DNA of 64,000 bases from Bradyrhizobium sp. AZCC 2262 (GCF_036924535.1 NZ_JAZHRT010000001.1:3100001-3164000), one strand, 5' to 3'. Counted from the first letter of the stretch, positions 35,958 through 45,950 are shown. Numbers and translations: made by a program. The notes: a model not told the origin generated them from the letters alone.

Positions 35958-38267
35958 ATGTCGTCCTATTCTGAAGATCTCCACTCCGCGGCGTTGGCGT
36001 ATCACCGGCTGCCGCGCCCCGGCAAACTCGAGATCCAGGCGACCAAGCCGCTCGCCAACCAGCGCGACCTCGCGCTGGCCTATTCGCCCGGGGTCGCTGC
36101 GGCCTGCACCGAAATCGCCAACAACCCGGCCGAAGCGGCGTCACTGACCTCCCGGGCCAATTTGGTCGCCGTGGTTTCTAACGGTACCGCGGTGTTGGGG
36201 CTGGGCAATATCGGCCCCCTGGCCTCGAAGCCCGTCATGGAGGGCAAGGCGGTCCTGTTCAAGAAATTCGCCGGGATCGACGTCTTCGACATCGAAATCG
36301 CTGCCGACACCATCGAGCGCGTGGTCGAGACGGTGGCAGCGCTGGAACCGACCTTCGGCGGCATCAATCTCGAGGACATCAAGGGGCCGGAGTGTTTTGA
36401 GATCGAGGCGCAGCTCAAGGCGCGCATGAAGATCCCGGTGTTCCATGACGACCAGCATGGCACCGCCATCATCGTCGGAGCCGCTATCGTTAATGCGCTG
36501 CTGCTGAACGGCAAGAAACTGGCTGATGTGAAGATCGTCTGTTCCGGCGCCGGTGCCGCGGCGATCGCGTGCCTGAATCTCCTGGTTTCAATGGGTGCGC
36601 AACGCAAGAACATCTGGGTCTGTGACATCGACGGCGTGGTGCATGAGGGCCGCAACACGCTGATGGATCGCTGGAAGGCGGTCTATGCGCAGAAGACGAA
36701 CGCGCGCGTGCTGGCGGACGTGATTGGCGGCGCCGATATCTTCCTGGGGCTTTCCGCGCCCAACGTGCTCAAGCCCGAGATGGTCCAGTCGATGGCGGAC
36801 CAGCCGCTGGTGATGGCGCTGGCCAATCCGAACCCGGAAATCATGCCGGACGAGGCGCGCAAGGCGCGCCCCGACGCGATGATCTGCACCGGGCGGTCCG
36901 ACTTCCCGAACCAGGTCAACAACGTCCTGTGCTTCCCGTTCATCTTCCGCGGCGCGCTCGACGTCGGCGCCACCGGGATCAACGAGGAAATGAAACATGC
37001 GGCCGTCGATGCGATCGCGCAGCTCGCGCGCGATCCGCCGTCAGATGCGGTGGCGCAGGGTTTTGACAGCGGCGAGACGCAAGGGTTCGGCCCGGGCTCG
37101 CTGATCCCGAGCCCGTTCGATCCGCGGCTGATCCTGCGCATCGCGCCGGCGGTGGCGAAGGCTGCGATGGAATCCGGCGTGGCGACGCGCCCGATCAAGA
37201 ACTTTGACGAATATTGCGCACTGCTGCAGCGCTTCGCCTTCCGCTCCGGCCTCGTCATGAAGCCGGTATTCGCCAAGGCCAAGACGCAGCCGGTCCGCGT
37301 GATCTATGCCGAGGGCGAGGACGAGCGGGTGCTGCGCGCGACGCAGGTCGTGCTTGAAGAGAAACTGGCGCGGCCGATTCTGGTCGGGCGCCCCTCCGTC
37401 GTAGAAGCAAGGCTCAAGCGGTTCGGCCTCTCGATCAAGGCGGGCAAGGATTTCGATCTGGTCAATCCCGAGGACGATCCGCGCTACCGTTCCTATGTGC
37501 AGACCTATATCGACGCGGCTGGAAGGCGCGGCGTCACGCCCGAAGCCGCCCGTACCGTGGTCCGCACCAACAACACCGTGATCGCCGCGCTTGCGGTGGT
37601 CCGCGGCGAGGCCGACGCCATGATCTGCGGCGTCGAAGGCCGCTACATGAGCCATCTGCGCCATGTCCGGGAGATCATCGGCTTCCTGCCTGGCGTCAGC
37701 GATTTCGCGGCGCTGTCGATGATGATCACCAGCAAGGGTTCCTATTTCATCGCCGATACCCAGGTGCGCCCGAACCCAAGCGCCGAGGAACTCGCGGAAG
37801 TGGCGTCGCTGGCGGCAAACCATGTGCAGCGGTTCGCCATGAAGCCGCGCGTCGCCTTCGTGTCACATTCCGACTTCGGCAGTTACGACACCGACTCCTC
37901 GCGCAAGATGCGCCGCGCCACCGCGCTGCTGAAGGAAAAGCATCCGGAGATCGAGGCCGACGGCGAAATGCAGGGCGATACCGCGCTTTCGGCCGCGGCG
38001 CGCAAGCTGGTGCTGCCGCATTCCAATCTGGAAGGCGATGCCAACATCCTGATCATGCCGAACCTCGACACCGCCAACGTCGCCTACCAGATGATCAAGA
38101 CGCTGGCGGATGCGCTGCCGGTCGGGCCGATCCTGATCGGGCCGGCGCGTCCGGCGCATGTTCTCACCCCGGGGGTGACGGCGCGCGGCGTGCTCAACAT
38201 GACGGCGGTTGCCGCCGTCGAGGCCCAGGAGCGCGCCGGCCGCCAGCAGCCGACGTTGTTTGGATAG
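35958..38267 (+). CDS. maeB: NADP-dependent malic enzyme with phosphotransacetylase-like domain
   Basis: 769 residues, the long MaeB form. The malic-enzyme half has the catalytic Tyr in [16 protein letters not shown], the Lys region [16 protein letters not shown], metal ligands in [12 protein letters not shown] and [14 protein letters not shown], and a nucleotide site at [16 protein letters not shown]. From about residue 435 a Pta-like domain follows ([27 protein letters not shown] motif), usually regulatory, with acetyl-CoA inhibition. It decarboxylates malate to pyruvate. GGGGGAG lies just before ATG 35958; the GTG at 35946 is an unlikely start. Confidence 0.95.
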   Translation: MSSYSEDLHSAALAYHRLPRPGKLEIQATKPLANQRDLALAYSPGVAAACTEIANNPAEAASLTSRANLVAVVSNGTAVLGLGNIGPLASKPVMEGKAVLFKKFAGIDVFDIEIAADTIERVVETVAALEPTFGGINLEDIKGPECFEIEAQLKARMKIPVFHDDQHGTAIIVGAAIVNALLLNGKKLADVKIVCSGAGAAAIACLNLLVSMGAQRKNIWVCDIDGVVHEGRNTLMDRWKAVYAQKTNARVLADVIGGADIFLGLSAPNVLKPEMVQSMADQPLVMALANPNPEIMPDEARKARPDAMICTGRSDFPNQVNNVLCFPFIFRGALDVGATGINEEMKHAAVDAIAQLARDPPSDAVAQGFDSGETQGFGPGSLIPSPFDPRLILRIAPAVAKAAMESGVATRPIKNFDEYCALLQRFAFRSGLVMKPVFAKAKTQPVRVIYAEGEDERVLRATQVVLEEKLARPILVGRPSVVEARLKRFGLSIKAGKDFDLVNPEDDPRYRSYVQTYIDAAGRRGVTPEAARTVVRTNNTVIAALAVVRGEADAMICGVEGRYMSHLRHVREIIGFLPGVSDFAALSMMITSKGSYFIADTQVRPNPSAEELAEVASLAANHVQRFAMKPRVAFVSHSDFGSYDTDSSRKMRRATALLKEKHPEIEADGEMQGDTALSAAARKLVLPHSNLEGDANILIMPNLDTANVAYQMIKTLADALPVGPILIGPARPAHVLTPGVTARGVLNMTAVAAVEAQERAGRQQPTLFG

Positions 38268-38357
38268 AGCGGGTTCTGATTGAATCAGAACCGCTCTAGT
38301 CTTTTGGTTTGACGCGTTTTCTCTGCGGGAATGTATCTACGCTCGAAAACGCTATGG
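38265..38357. repeat. Composite two-hairpin repeat, copy 1
   Basis: Hairpin 1 (38265-38298) pairs TAGAGCGGGTTCTGATT with its complement with one bulge; hairpin 2 pairs GCGTTTTC (38314-38321) with GAAAACGC (38345-38352). It begins inside the maeB stop codon. The same layout recurs at 38990 and 56641, with hairpin 2 alone at 40791. Confidence 0.85.
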
Positions 38358-38524
38358 CCAAAAAAGGGCCTTGGTTCTGCTTCTATCAAAAGGTTTGGTT
38401 ATAGTCCGCGCAGGGCTCCTGCGCGGAGGGTTTCGATTTGAGCGTTTGAAAAGCGGGGGCGAAACGCCCATAATCGTTTCGCGCCGCCTGCACCCTTTGC
38501 ATGCCATTCAGTGAGGCCGATCCC

Positions 38525-38977
38525 ATGCCAGCGTTAGTTACCTTCGGGCGAGTCCTGTTCGCCGTCCTCTTCATGTACACGGGGGCGACCAAGCTCTTCG
38601 CTATACAGCCGACGGCGGACTTCATCGCAACCAAGGTCACGATTCCGGCGCTGCTTGCGCCCTATACCTCGCAGCTGGAAACCATGACGGGCATGCCGAT
38701 GCCGCAATTGCTGGCGGTCGGCGTAGGCGGCTTCGAGATCCTGGCGGGCCTGATGATCGCGGTCAATTTCGCCGCGCGCTTCTTTGCGATCCTGCTGATC
38801 TTCTTCGTCATCGCGACGACCTTCTATTTCCACGATTTCTGGAACCAGGCGGCGCCCGAAAATGCCAAGACGTTGATCGACGCCTTGAAGAACCTGTCGA
38901 TCATCGGCGCGCTGTTCATGATTGCAGGTTACGGCCGCGGGCCGCGGCCAAATGAACCGGCCTATGGAGACGTCTAG
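38525..38977 (+). CDS. DoxX family membrane protein
   Basis: 150 residues with four membrane helices: VTFGRVLFAVLFMYTGATKLF, the MPMPQLLAVGVGGFEILAGL pair, FFAILLIFFVIATTFYFHDF and LKNLSIIGALFMIAGYG. The DoxX signature GxxKL-like TGATKLF and the final NLSIIGALFMI are present. DoxX proteins are linked with quinone reduction or oxidative stress; its exact role is unknown. ATG 38525 follows GAGG by about nine bases. It is flanked on both sides by composite repeats. Confidence 0.88.
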   Translation: MPALVTFGRVLFAVLFMYTGATKLFAIQPTADFIATKVTIPALLAPYTSQLETMTGMPMPQLLAVGVGGFEILAGLMIAVNFAARFFAILLIFFVIATTFYFHDFWNQAAPENAKTLIDALKNLSIIGALFMIAGYGRGPRPNEPAYGDV

Positions 38978-38989
38978 TCTCGATTCATT

Positions 38990-39096
38990 CTAGAGCCCTT
39001 TTCCGTTCCGCTGGAATCGGAACCGGGCTCTAGATTTTTGATTTGACGCGTTTTCTTGCCGCGAACCGGTCCCCACTTCGCTGGAAAACGCTCTAG
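38990..39096. repeat. Composite two-hairpin repeat, copy 2
   Basis: Hairpin 1 has outer arms CTAGAGCCC (38990-38998) and GGGCTCTAG (39025-39033); hairpin 2 pairs GCGTTTTC (39048-39055) with GAAAACGC (39084-39091). It fills the gap between the DoxX stop and the convergent reductase stop at 39093-39095, so it may end both transcripts. Confidence 0.85.
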
Positions 39097-39650
39097 GCGC
39101 CGCGCCGCCACGGCGTGACGCTGACCTCGTTCGCTGCATCAAGCATCTGCGGTTCGCCGGCGCGCAAGCCGTGCGCAGCGAGGATTTGCTGCGGCGTGCG
39201 GGCGGGGACGCCGGGGAAGCAGGGCTCGCCGCCGGGAAGGCGGACGTGCGGCGCCACCGAGAGCCAGAACGCGTCATAGCGGCCCATGAACATGCCGAAC
39301 ACGCCGGGGCCGCCGATCACGGCAGCCGTGCCGGAATCAACGCCTGCATGATTGCAGGCGGCCTCAAACGAAGCGTCCGCGGGATTCCATAACGTGGCTC
39401 TCGGATTGGACGGATCGGGCGCGATCGCGTCGATCTTCCGCGTCAGGATGATCCGCTTGCGCCGCGGCGAGTTCGGCTGGTCTTCGTAGGAATTGTGGCC
39501 GTGCAGGATCAGATCGGCGCGGTCGAGGGCGGCGGTGAAAAACGCCTTGTCGCCCTCGAACTTCAATTCGTCCGGCATCACATTGCGCGCGTCGGCCAGC
39601 ATGCCGTCCGCGGAGACGATGACATAGCCTTCGATACGCAGCGCCGGCAC
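39093..39650 (-). CDS. Dihydrofolate reductase/RibD-domain family protein
   Basis: 185 residues. IEGYVIVSADGMLAD matches the N-terminal strand and loop of the DHFR/RibD reductase fold; AAVIGGPGVFGMFMGRYDAFWLS corresponds to the NADPH-binding GG motif. Several DHFR-specific folate contacts are not recognisable, so it may be a divergent reductase instead of the folate enzyme. It lies 18 bases after the polysaccharide deacetylase stop on the same strand, so the two may be co-transcribed. Confidence 0.8.
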   Translation of the reverse strand: MPALRIEGYVIVSADGMLADARNVMPDELKFEGDKAFFTAALDRADLILHGHNSYEDQPNSPRRKRIILTRKIDAIAPDPSNPRATLWNPADASFEAACNHAGVDSGTAAVIGGPGVFGMFMGRYDAFWLSVAPHVRLPGGEPCFPGVPARTPQQILAAHGLRAGEPQMLDAANEVSVTPWRRGA

Positions 39651-39668
39651 GGGACGTGTCGCGCCGCG

Positions 39669-40619
39669 TTATTCCGAGATCGTCTGCACGACGCTGGAAA
39701 CCGGGCGCGAGCTCACGGTCGGCAGCTTCAGGTCCTTGACGATTTCCTCGTCATATTGCGCCAGCGTCTGCACCGGCGCCTTGGCGCGCATCGCAACCAC
39801 CTTGTAGCCGCCGGCCTTCAGCTTCTTCAGAAGCTCGGGCAGGGCTTCCGCGGTGTGCTTCTGGAAGTCGTGCATCAGGATGATGCCCTTACCCAGCTTC
39901 TCGACCTTGCGCATCACCGTTTCGATGACCTTGTCCGATTTGCTGGCCTTGAAATCGAAAGAGTCGAGATCGCAGGAAAAGATCGCGATGTTACGGGTGC
40001 CGAGGTACGTCACCATCTCAGGCGGATGCTGCAGCGCCGGGAAGCGGAAGAACGGTGCCGGCGCCTTGCCGCCGAGCGCCCACTTGACCGCGCTGAATCC
40101 CTTTTCGATTTCTTCCTTGCGCTGGTCCTCATTCAGCTTCTTGTTGACGAGGGCAGCATGCGACCAGGTATGCGATCCGACGGTGTGGCCGGCCGCCAGC
40201 ACCTGCTTGAGGATTTCCGGATAATAGGTGGCGTGCTTGCCGATCGGAAAGAAGATGCCGGTGGTGCATTCTTCCGCGAGCGTCTTCAAGACCGAAGGCG
40301 TATTTACCGGCCACGGGCCGTCGTCAAAGGTCAGCACCACCTCCTTGTCGCGCAGGAAGTCGAGCTCCTTGAAGTGCTCGAAGCCGAAACCGGGGCCGCC
40401 TGTTGTGTCGATCTCGACGGTGCGGCCGATGCCGAGTGCGTTTGGATTGTTGCAGGGCGGACGGGTCGAGACAGGCGCTGGCGGCGGGGCGGGGGCTGGC
40501 GCCGGAGCAGCCTGTGGAGCGGCCGCCGCGCCTTTGGCGGGTAGCGCTTGCGACCACGCCGCGCTTGATGCCAACAGCGAAACCGCGCTTGCAAAGATCA
40601 ACCCTGCCGCAATACGCAT
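39669..40619 (-). CDS. Secreted polysaccharide deacetylase (NodB domain)
   Basis: 316 residues: signal peptide MRIAAGLIFASAVSLLASS ending near AWSQA, a Pro/Ala linker to residue 52, then a NodB domain with motif 1 VVLTFDDGPWP (TFDDGP at 97-102) and motif 2 HTVGSHTWSHA (His150 and His154). Metal-dependent removal of acetyl groups from peptidoglycan, exopolysaccharide or chitin-like polymers is the family activity. The upstream in-frame reading to 40691 lacks signal properties, so ATG 40619 is chosen. Confidence 0.9.
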   Translation of the reverse strand: MRIAAGLIFASAVSLLASSAAWSQALPAKGAAAAPQAAPAPAPAPPPAPVSTRPPCNNPNALGIGRTVEIDTTGGPGFGFEHFKELDFLRDKEVVLTFDDGPWPVNTPSVLKTLAEECTTGIFFPIGKHATYYPEILKQVLAAGHTVGSHTWSHAALVNKKLNEDQRKEEIEKGFSAVKWALGGKAPAPFFRFPALQHPPEMVTYLGTRNIAIFSCDLDSFDFKASKSDKVIETVMRKVEKLGKGIILMHDFQKHTAEALPELLKKLKAGGYKVVAMRAKAPVQTLAQYDEEIVKDLKLPTVSSRPVSSVVQTISE

Positions 40620-40790
40620 CTTGTTTTCCTTAAATTCGAATCCCGGTCCCGGCGTTGCCGTCGTCCGGTCTGCCTCCATGCCCCGACGCATATACTAGCC
40701 TAGTTGGGGCAGGTGCGCCAACGCAACGGCAGCGGTTACGCCCAGCCGATTGTCACCGGGCCGGTTAATTCAGGAGTCTTGTGGTCTTTT

Positions 40791-40845
40791 TGACGCGTTT
40801 CCTTTAACCGCGAACGGCTACCCACTACGCTCGGAAACGCTTTGG
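40791..40845. repeat. Composite repeat, copy 3 (second hairpin only)
   Basis: TTTTTGACGCGTTTCC is followed by GCGAACGGCTACCCACTACGC and ends in TCGGAAACGC; GCGTTTCC (40795-40802) pairs with GGAAACGC (40833-40840). The first hairpin seen in the other copies is absent. It overlaps the glutathione peroxidase stop at 40818 and extends into its last codons. Confidence 0.75.
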
Positions 40846-41408
40846 GCCAGTGCCCGCGCGATGGCGGTTTTCACCCGTGTATCCAGGGGTTCGACGGATT
40901 CCGGGAAGACGTCGGCGATATAGCCGTCGCGGCCGATCAGGTATTTGTGGAAGTTCCACCGTGGAACATCCCTCGGGCGCGCTTCCGCCGCCCATTTGTA
41001 GAACGGATGCGCGTTCGCTCCCTTGACGACGGCTTTCGCGGCGATCGGAAAAGCGACGTGGTGGTTCTGCGCGGTCGCGGTGATTTCGGCCGCGCCGCCC
41101 GGCTCCTGGCCGCCGAAATCGTTGGAGGGAACGCCGATGATCATCAGGCCGCGATCGTGAAACTCGGTCCACAATTCCTGCAAGCCTCCATATTGCGGCG
41201 TGAAGCCACAGAGCGAAGCTGTGTTGACGATCAGCATCGGCCGGCCGGTAAATTCGGAAAGCCGGATATCGCCGCCGGCCAAGCCCGGAAATGAAAATGC
41301 GTAAGCCGTGATTCGGCTCATGCCGGCCTGCGCCAGCGATTGCCTGTTCGAGGTGACGGCTGCGATCGCGGCCAGCGCCGCTGATATCAGGGTCCTGCGG
41401 TCCAACAT
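40818..41408 (-). CDS. Glutathione-peroxidase-family protein, exported
   Basis: 196 residues with a likely Tat/Sec signal (MLDRRTLISAALAAIAAV, cleavage near SLAQA). The family core is clear: peroxidatic Cys67 in VNTASLCGFTPQY, Gln in SNDFGGQEPGG and Trp in RWNFHKYLIGRDG. It uses Cys, not selenocysteine, and is probably thioredoxin-dependent, reducing peroxides in the periplasm. Its C-terminal codons are formed by part of a dispersed repeat, so the last residues (LAQSVSERSG) are probably recently acquired. Confidence 0.88.
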   Translation of the reverse strand: MLDRRTLISAALAAIAAVTSNRQSLAQAGMSRITAYAFSFPGLAGGDIRLSEFTGRPMLIVNTASLCGFTPQYGGLQELWTEFHDRGLMIIGVPSNDFGGQEPGGAAEITATAQNHHVAFPIAAKAVVKGANAHPFYKWAAEARPRDVPRWNFHKYLIGRDGYIADVFPESVEPLDTRVKTAIARALAQSVSERSG

Positions 41409-41503
41409 GAAAAGCCTCGATGAAAAGCTTCAGGCTGCGGTTCGACAGCGCAAAGCATAGCGCAACGCGCGGACTGCTGCGCCTCAACAAGCCGTTATAG
41501 GGT

Positions 41504-43273
41504 CTACCGCAGCGGGACGATGAAGTCGGTGCCTTCGCCGGTTTCACCGCCCTGGTTGACGCCGTGATCGGACACCACGATCGAACTGCCGGTGGTCAGG
41601 ACTTCGGCGATCCGCGCCATCGCCTCCGGAGCGATGGTGATGCGGTCCAGCGCCTCGGCGGGGCTATTCGGCGCCGGCAACGGCTTGGCTTCGGCTCCGC
41701 CGGCCATCTTGCGGCGCCGTGCAGCGCGGTCGTCCTCGTCGGTCCGGGCCGCATTGCGCGCCGTGACCGGCAGCGAGACCACCGACCAGCGCAACAGGTT
41801 GGGATCGTTCTTATCGGCCTCGGCGGTGAACACGTGCGTACCCAGCGGCCGGTCGCTCGGCGCGATGGTGATCGGAACGTCGAACTGCGGCTTGAAGTTC
41901 TCGCGAACGTACAGCTTGGAATCCTTGCGGCTCACGAACACCGCAATCTGACCGGGACGCCGGGGCGTTTCGGCCCTGGCAGCCTTGTCCGCGCCGGGCA
42001 GACGCGCCGCATCCTTCTTGGCGTCAGGTGCGACGGCTGGTGCAGCCGGTATCGCGACCGCCTTGGCGGGGTCGGCGGGCCTTTCGACGGCCTTGGTCTC
42101 CTCGGCCTTGGGCGCGTCAATTTTGGACGGCCCGACATTGGCGATCGCTGCCGGGGGGACTTCGGTGTTCGCTTGTTCGGATGTGGTTTCGACCTTCGCC
42201 TCGCCGGCGGACGGCGCGGGCGCCATCGCCTCGTCGACTTTCTTGCCATCGATCGCAACCGTATCTGTCGATTTGACATCGACGGCCGCAGCGTCAGCCG
42301 CCGGGCTAGCCGGTTCGGATTTCGGCGCATCCGCCTTTGCTTCCGCGCTCGGGGTATCGCTGACAGGTTGGACCTTGGTTGCAGACGGCGTTGCATCGGA
42401 CATGGTGATGACGCCGTTCGTCGCGGGCAACGCGCCTCGGGCATCCGCGGTGTGGGTCTGTTCGCGGAGCGGCGCCGCATGCCCGACGGTCGATCGGAGT
42501 TCGAGGCTCGTTTCCGAATTGGCATTCGCAGGCTTGGTCGCGCTGCCCGCATCCGCGCCCTTGTCACTCTTCACGGCGGGCGCGTCGGTCGCCGGATCGT
42601 TGGCGATGAGGGGCTGCGGTACGACTTTCTGCGCCACCAGCAATGGGTGCGTGAAACTCGCCGGCGTGATCTGGCCCGGCGTAATGATGACGCGCGCGCC
42701 CATCCTGGTCCAGTTCCACATCTTCACGGCAAACGCCATCGGCATGCGGATGCAGCCGTGCGACGCCGGATAGCCGGGCAATACGCCGGCATGCATCGCA
42801 ACGCCCGACCAGGTGATGCGCTGCATGTAAGGCATCGGCGCGTCGCTGTAGATGTTGGAGCGGTGCATCTTGTGCTTCTGGATGACGCTGAACACGCCCA
42901 TCGGGGTCGAATGACCCTTCATGCCGGTCGACACCGGGCTTTCGGCGAACAAGCCATTGGTGTCGTAGACGCGAACCTTCTGCTGCTCGATCGAGACCGC
43001 AATGATCAGTGGCCCCTGCGGCTTGGCGTTGGTTTCCTTCGTCGCCGCGGTCTTGGCGGAAGGCCGGCGGGCCTTCGGCTTGCGCGGCTGCGCCATCGGT
43101 ACCGGCCGGTAGTAGCTGGGATCGGAGTCCTGCCAGTAGAACAGGGCGGCAGCATCTGCCTGGGGAGTGGCAACCAGGGTGCCGGCCGCCGTCAACATCG
43201 CCATCTGCCAAAATCGCCGTTTGGAATTAGCCACGCCCGCAATACTCGCACTGAAAAGCCGATGCCCGCTCAC
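41504..43273 (-). CDS. L,D-transpeptidase (YkuD) with long Ala/Pro-rich linker
   Basis: About 589 residues. After a signal region (RRFWQMAMLTAAGTLVATP) a YkuD domain spans roughly 85-200, with catalytic Cys174 in the MHAGVLPGYPASHGCIRMP motif. It makes 3-3 peptidoglycan crosslinks or attaches proteins. A linker of nearly 200 residues rich in Ala, Pro, Lys and Asp follows, then a second segment (IAVFVSRKDSKLYVREN, DVPITIAPSDRPLGTHVFTAE) that resembles a YkuD domain but lacks SHGC. GTG 43273 has GAGG nine bases upstream; a TTG at 43288 is less likely. Confidence 0.88.
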   Translation of the reverse strand: MSGHRLFSASIAGVANSKRRFWQMAMLTAAGTLVATPQADAAALFYWQDSDPSYYRPVPMAQPRKPKARRPSAKTAATKETNAKPQGPLIIAVSIEQQKVRVYDTNGLFAESPVSTGMKGHSTPMGVFSVIQKHKMHRSNIYSDAPMPYMQRITWSGVAMHAGVLPGYPASHGCIRMPMAFAVKMWNWTRMGARVIITPGQITPASFTHPLLVAQKVVPQPLIANDPATDAPAVKSDKGADAGSATKPANANSETSLELRSTVGHAAPLREQTHTADARGALPATNGVITMSDATPSATKVQPVSDTPSAEAKADAPKSEPASPAADAAAVDVKSTDTVAIDGKKVDEAMAPAPSAGEAKVETTSEQANTEVPPAAIANVGPSKIDAPKAEETKAVERPADPAKAVAIPAAPAVAPDAKKDAARLPGADKAARAETPRRPGQIAVFVSRKDSKLYVRENFKPQFDVPITIAPSDRPLGTHVFTAEADKNDPNLLRWSVVSLPVTARNAARTDEDDRAARRRKMAGGAEAKPLPAPNSPAEALDRITIAPEAMARIAEVLTTGSSIVVSDHGVNQGGETGEGTDFIVPLR

Positions 43274-43524
43274 GCGCTTGATCCTCAAATCAGGTTACTC
43301 GAACCTACTCTTCCGATAAGTATTTGTTGTTGCAGAGGCGAAAAGCGTTCACCAGCGTAAGCCTTCTAATACCAGCGCTTTTCGCCCCAGTCGTAGCAAA
43401 AAAGCCTCACAATCCGTTAAACGGCGGCCGGTTTTGGCGCCTGGGCCGGCACCTCCGGACGGCGCTCTTCCTGTGCGGCATTTCCGCCACTACATAGGCC
43501 GCGAGCCCTTCAGCGGAGATATCA

Positions 43525-44073
43525 ATGACATCCAAGGCCATCGTTAAGTGTGACAGGAAGTGGAGAAGTCTGGCCTTGGGGGTATTGGCGCTGATGCTTT
43601 GGCAGGCCGGCCCGGCGTCGGCCGCCGACGAGCCCGATCTGATTTTTCGTCGCTCGACCGTGTTCAAGTGGCTGAGCCCGAACGACAAGCTCGCCACCTA
43701 CGCGGTTGACGACCCTGAGGTCGAGGGGGTGGCCTGCCACTTCACGGTTCCGGAAAAGGGCGGTTTCAAGGGATGGCTCGGCCTTGCTGAGGAAGTCTCT
43801 GATATTTCGCTGGCGTGCCGACAGATCGGCCCCATTAAGTTCCAGCACAAGCTGGAACAGGGCGACGACATGTTCCGGCAGCGCCGCTCGCTGTTCTTCA
43901 AGAAGATGCAGATCGTTCGCGGCTGCGACGCCAAACGCAACGTGCTGGTCTACATGGTCTATTCGGACAGGCTGATCGAGGGTTCCCCCAAAAACTCGAC
44001 GTCCTCGGTGCCGATCATGCCTTGGGGGGCAACCGACGCCGCGATTCAGAAATGCGGTGAATTCATCCAGTAA
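43525..44073 (+). CDS. creA: CreA family protein
   Basis: 182 residues. Signal peptide (SLALGVLALMLWQAGPASA) and the CreA core DKLATYAVDDPEVEGVACHF, EEVSDISLACRQIGPI and VYMVYSDRLIEGSPKNSTS. CreA is a widespread periplasmic protein of poorly known function, named for its place in the E. coli cre locus; there is no creBCD here. It is divergent from the L,D-transpeptidase. Confidence 0.88.
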   Translation: MTSKAIVKCDRKWRSLALGVLALMLWQAGPASAADEPDLIFRRSTVFKWLSPNDKLATYAVDDPEVEGVACHFTVPEKGGFKGWLGLAEEVSDISLACRQIGPIKFQHKLEQGDDMFRQRRSLFFKKMQIVRGCDAKRNVLVYMVYSDRLIEGSPKNSTSSVPIMPWGATDAAIQKCGEFIQ

Positions 44074-44124
44074 GTCCGATGCCACCCGGGATCCGAGATC
44101 GGATCCGGAATGAGGGGTTTGGGC

Positions 44125-44370
44125 TTACCGTTTGACCGGATTGGAATATTGGCGGGCCTCCAAGCCGGGCCCGACCTTGCGGTCGCGGCAACCGACCAGA
44201 TGCACGAATTTTTGCGGCGCCGAGACATTGCCGCGAAATTCGCCGCCCTGCTGCGACATCGCGCCACAAAGGCTCACGGGACGCTCTGAGGTTTCTCCCT
44301 GGCGCTCCACCGGCTGGCCGGGTTTGCGGGTCGGGGTTGCACTGCCAACATCGATGTTGCCACTACCCAC
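44125..44370 (-). CDS. Hypothetical small protein
   Basis: 81 residues from GTG at 44370, with AGGATAG six bases upstream. Contains SVSLCG-like and KFVHLVGCRDRKVGPGLE segments with two cysteines and no signal or membrane span. No family was recognised. It converges on creA. The amino-acid composition is plausible, but a spurious frame cannot be excluded. Confidence 0.4.
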   Translation of the reverse strand: MGSGNIDVGSATPTRKPGQPVERQGETSERPVSLCGAMSQQGGEFRGNVSAPQKFVHLVGCRDRKVGPGLEARQYSNPVKR

Positions 44371-44755
44371 GACGGCTATCCTTTGTTGAGGAAGGGATTA
44401 CAACGCACGCGCGCGCGGAAGGTTGCACGGCGTTTGACTGAGTCGGCCGGACCGAGGCTTCGGTTCATCCGGTCGGCCAGTGAACGAGGCCGTCCTCGCC
44501 CCATGGAATGAGGGCGAAAGCGGCCCCGATGGGGTTTCCGTGCTCCAGTCTGATCCTCTTTAGTGAGAGCGCCGCAACTGAATTCATTGAATTTTTCCGG
44601 CTATTGTTTCGTCCGAGCGGGCCGACGAAACATTTCTCCTGCGCGATGAAACCATTTTGCGTTTTTGGCGCAGATGTCCGGAAACAGCCGACGGTTATCA
44701 CGTGACCAACGAGACGGCGGGCACTGCCGGCCACGGACAACCGGAGACAAGTCAG
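44371..44755. other. Intergenic stretch without recognised gene
   Basis: 385 bases with an alternating GC run (ACGCGCGCGCGCGG near 44406-44419) and an AT-richer part near 44560-44640, which may contain the promoter of the small secreted gene at 44756. No supported coding frame. Confidence 0.5.
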
Positions 44756-44917
44756 ATGCGGACGACCAGCTTCATCCTCGCCTTCGCGTTCATGCTGGCT
44801 GGTCCCTCGATGGCTGGTTCTTCCGACCAAAACCTGCCGGGCGTCGGTACCTTCGCCTATAATGGCTCGCCGGTTGCGGCGCCTGCGTCCCAGCCGATGG
44901 TTGTTGCTGCCAAGTGA
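44756..44917 (+). CDS. Very small secreted protein
   Basis: 53 residues: signal peptide MRTTSFILAFAFMLAGPSMA and a mature part of about 33 residues (SSDQNLPGVGTFAYNGSPV). GGAGA lies eight bases before ATG 44756. The mature peptide has no cysteine and no domain. It precedes another small secreted protein by 44 bases on the same strand. Function unknown. Confidence 0.6.
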   Translation: MRTTSFILAFAFMLAGPSMAGSSDQNLPGVGTFAYNGSPVAAPASQPMVVAAK

Positions 44918-44961
44918 GCGTGACGGACCGTTTGCAAAAAGACTGCCGATAAAGGCTCCAT

Positions 44962-45360
44962 ATGCTCGTACGCATCTGTTCCGCTGCAATCCTGTCCTTC
45001 TTCCTTCTCAGCGGCGCGGCGCAGGCCCAGGTTCAGTTTCAGCCGCCGCAGACCTCATTCCGTTCCCTGTTCAAGGCACCAGACCCGCGCGGCGAGTTCG
45101 TGCGGCTCTGTGCGCCGCATATGGTCGGCCGCTGGGCGCATCCCGAAAGCGTTTGCGGCTGCCTGCACGACTACGCCGCCGCGACCGTGGAAGATGCCGA
45201 TTTGCGCGAAGCGCTGCTGCGCGGCATCAGCGAGACCGGTGTACCGACGATCGAAACCGCGTGGGTGCCGGCGTCGAAACAGTCCGAGATCGGCCCGACC
45301 TTCACCAAGATCGCCAAGCCGACATTGCAATGCATGTTTGAGCCGGCGACGAACCAGTAA
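44962..45360 (+). CDS. Hypothetical secreted protein with three conserved-type cysteines
   Basis: 132 residues: signal peptide (ICSAAILSFFLLSGAAQA) and a compact helical region with CAPHMVGRWAHPESVCGCLHD, where two disulfides are possible, plus Cys near the end (LQCMF). No family was recognised. It has its own start context and follows the 53-residue gene closely. Probably a periplasmic or secreted protein. Confidence 0.7.
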   Translation: MLVRICSAAILSFFLLSGAAQAQVQFQPPQTSFRSLFKAPDPRGEFVRLCAPHMVGRWAHPESVCGCLHDYAAATVEDADLREALLRGISETGVPTIETAWVPASKQSEIGPTFTKIAKPTLQCMFEPATNQ

Positions 45361-45485
45361 GATCGGCGCGGTTTCAGCTCCGTCCACAATCCACTCAGGC
45401 TCGACACTCCGGTAACGGCCATTGTAAGCAATGACCGTTTGACGATCTGCGTCGGCATCGAGCCCGGTTGCACAAAGGAGCTGTC

Positions 45486-45935
45486 ATGCGATCTCTTCTT
45501 ATCGGCCTCATCGGTGCATTGTCGTTCGTCGCTTCGCCGGTGCTAGCCGCCGACGCCGCGACGCAGGAAGCCAACAAGAAGGCCGTGCTCGAATTCTACG
45601 ATGCGGCGCTCAACCGCAAGGATTTTGACGCCGCAGCGAAGTTTTTCGGACAGCAATACATCCAGCATAATCCGACGGCGCCGGACGGCATCGAAGGCTT
45701 CAAGGCCTTCCTCGGCTTCCTGCGGGAAAAATTTCCGGATTCCCGCAGCGAGATCAAGCGCGCTTTTGCGGACGGCGACTACGTGATCGTCCACGTCCAC
45801 AGCGTGCGCGAGAAGGGCACACGCGGCCGCGCCATCGTCGACATTTTCAGGCTCGAGAACGGCAAGATCGTCGAACACTGGGACGTCGTGCAGGAAATCC
45901 CGGAGAAGGCCGCCAACACCAACGGCATGTTCTAG
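45486..45935 (+). CDS. NTF2/SnoaL-like protein, exported
   Basis: 149 residues. Signal peptide MRSLLIGLIGALSFVASPVLA followed by a cone-shaped NTF2-like fold: VLEFYDAALNRKDFDAAAKF, YIQHNPTAPDGIEGFKAFL and VDIFRLENGKIVEHWDVVQ. Such proteins include small hydrolases and isomerases; the substrate is unknown. AAGGAG lies before ATG 45486, which is preferred over an in-frame ATG at 45468. Confidence 0.85.
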   Translation: MRSLLIGLIGALSFVASPVLAADAATQEANKKAVLEFYDAALNRKDFDAAAKFFGQQYIQHNPTAPDGIEGFKAFLGFLREKFPDSRSEIKRAFADGDYVIVHVHSVREKGTRGRAIVDIFRLENGKIVEHWDVVQEIPEKAANTNGMF

Positions 45936-45950
45936 AGCGGGCGAGCGCTG

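Noticed and set aside
41564..43360. Rightward frame of nearly 600 codons opposite the L,D-transpeptidase
   Set aside because: The opposite strand has the YkuD active site and a signal region; this frame is Arg/Gly-rich noise.
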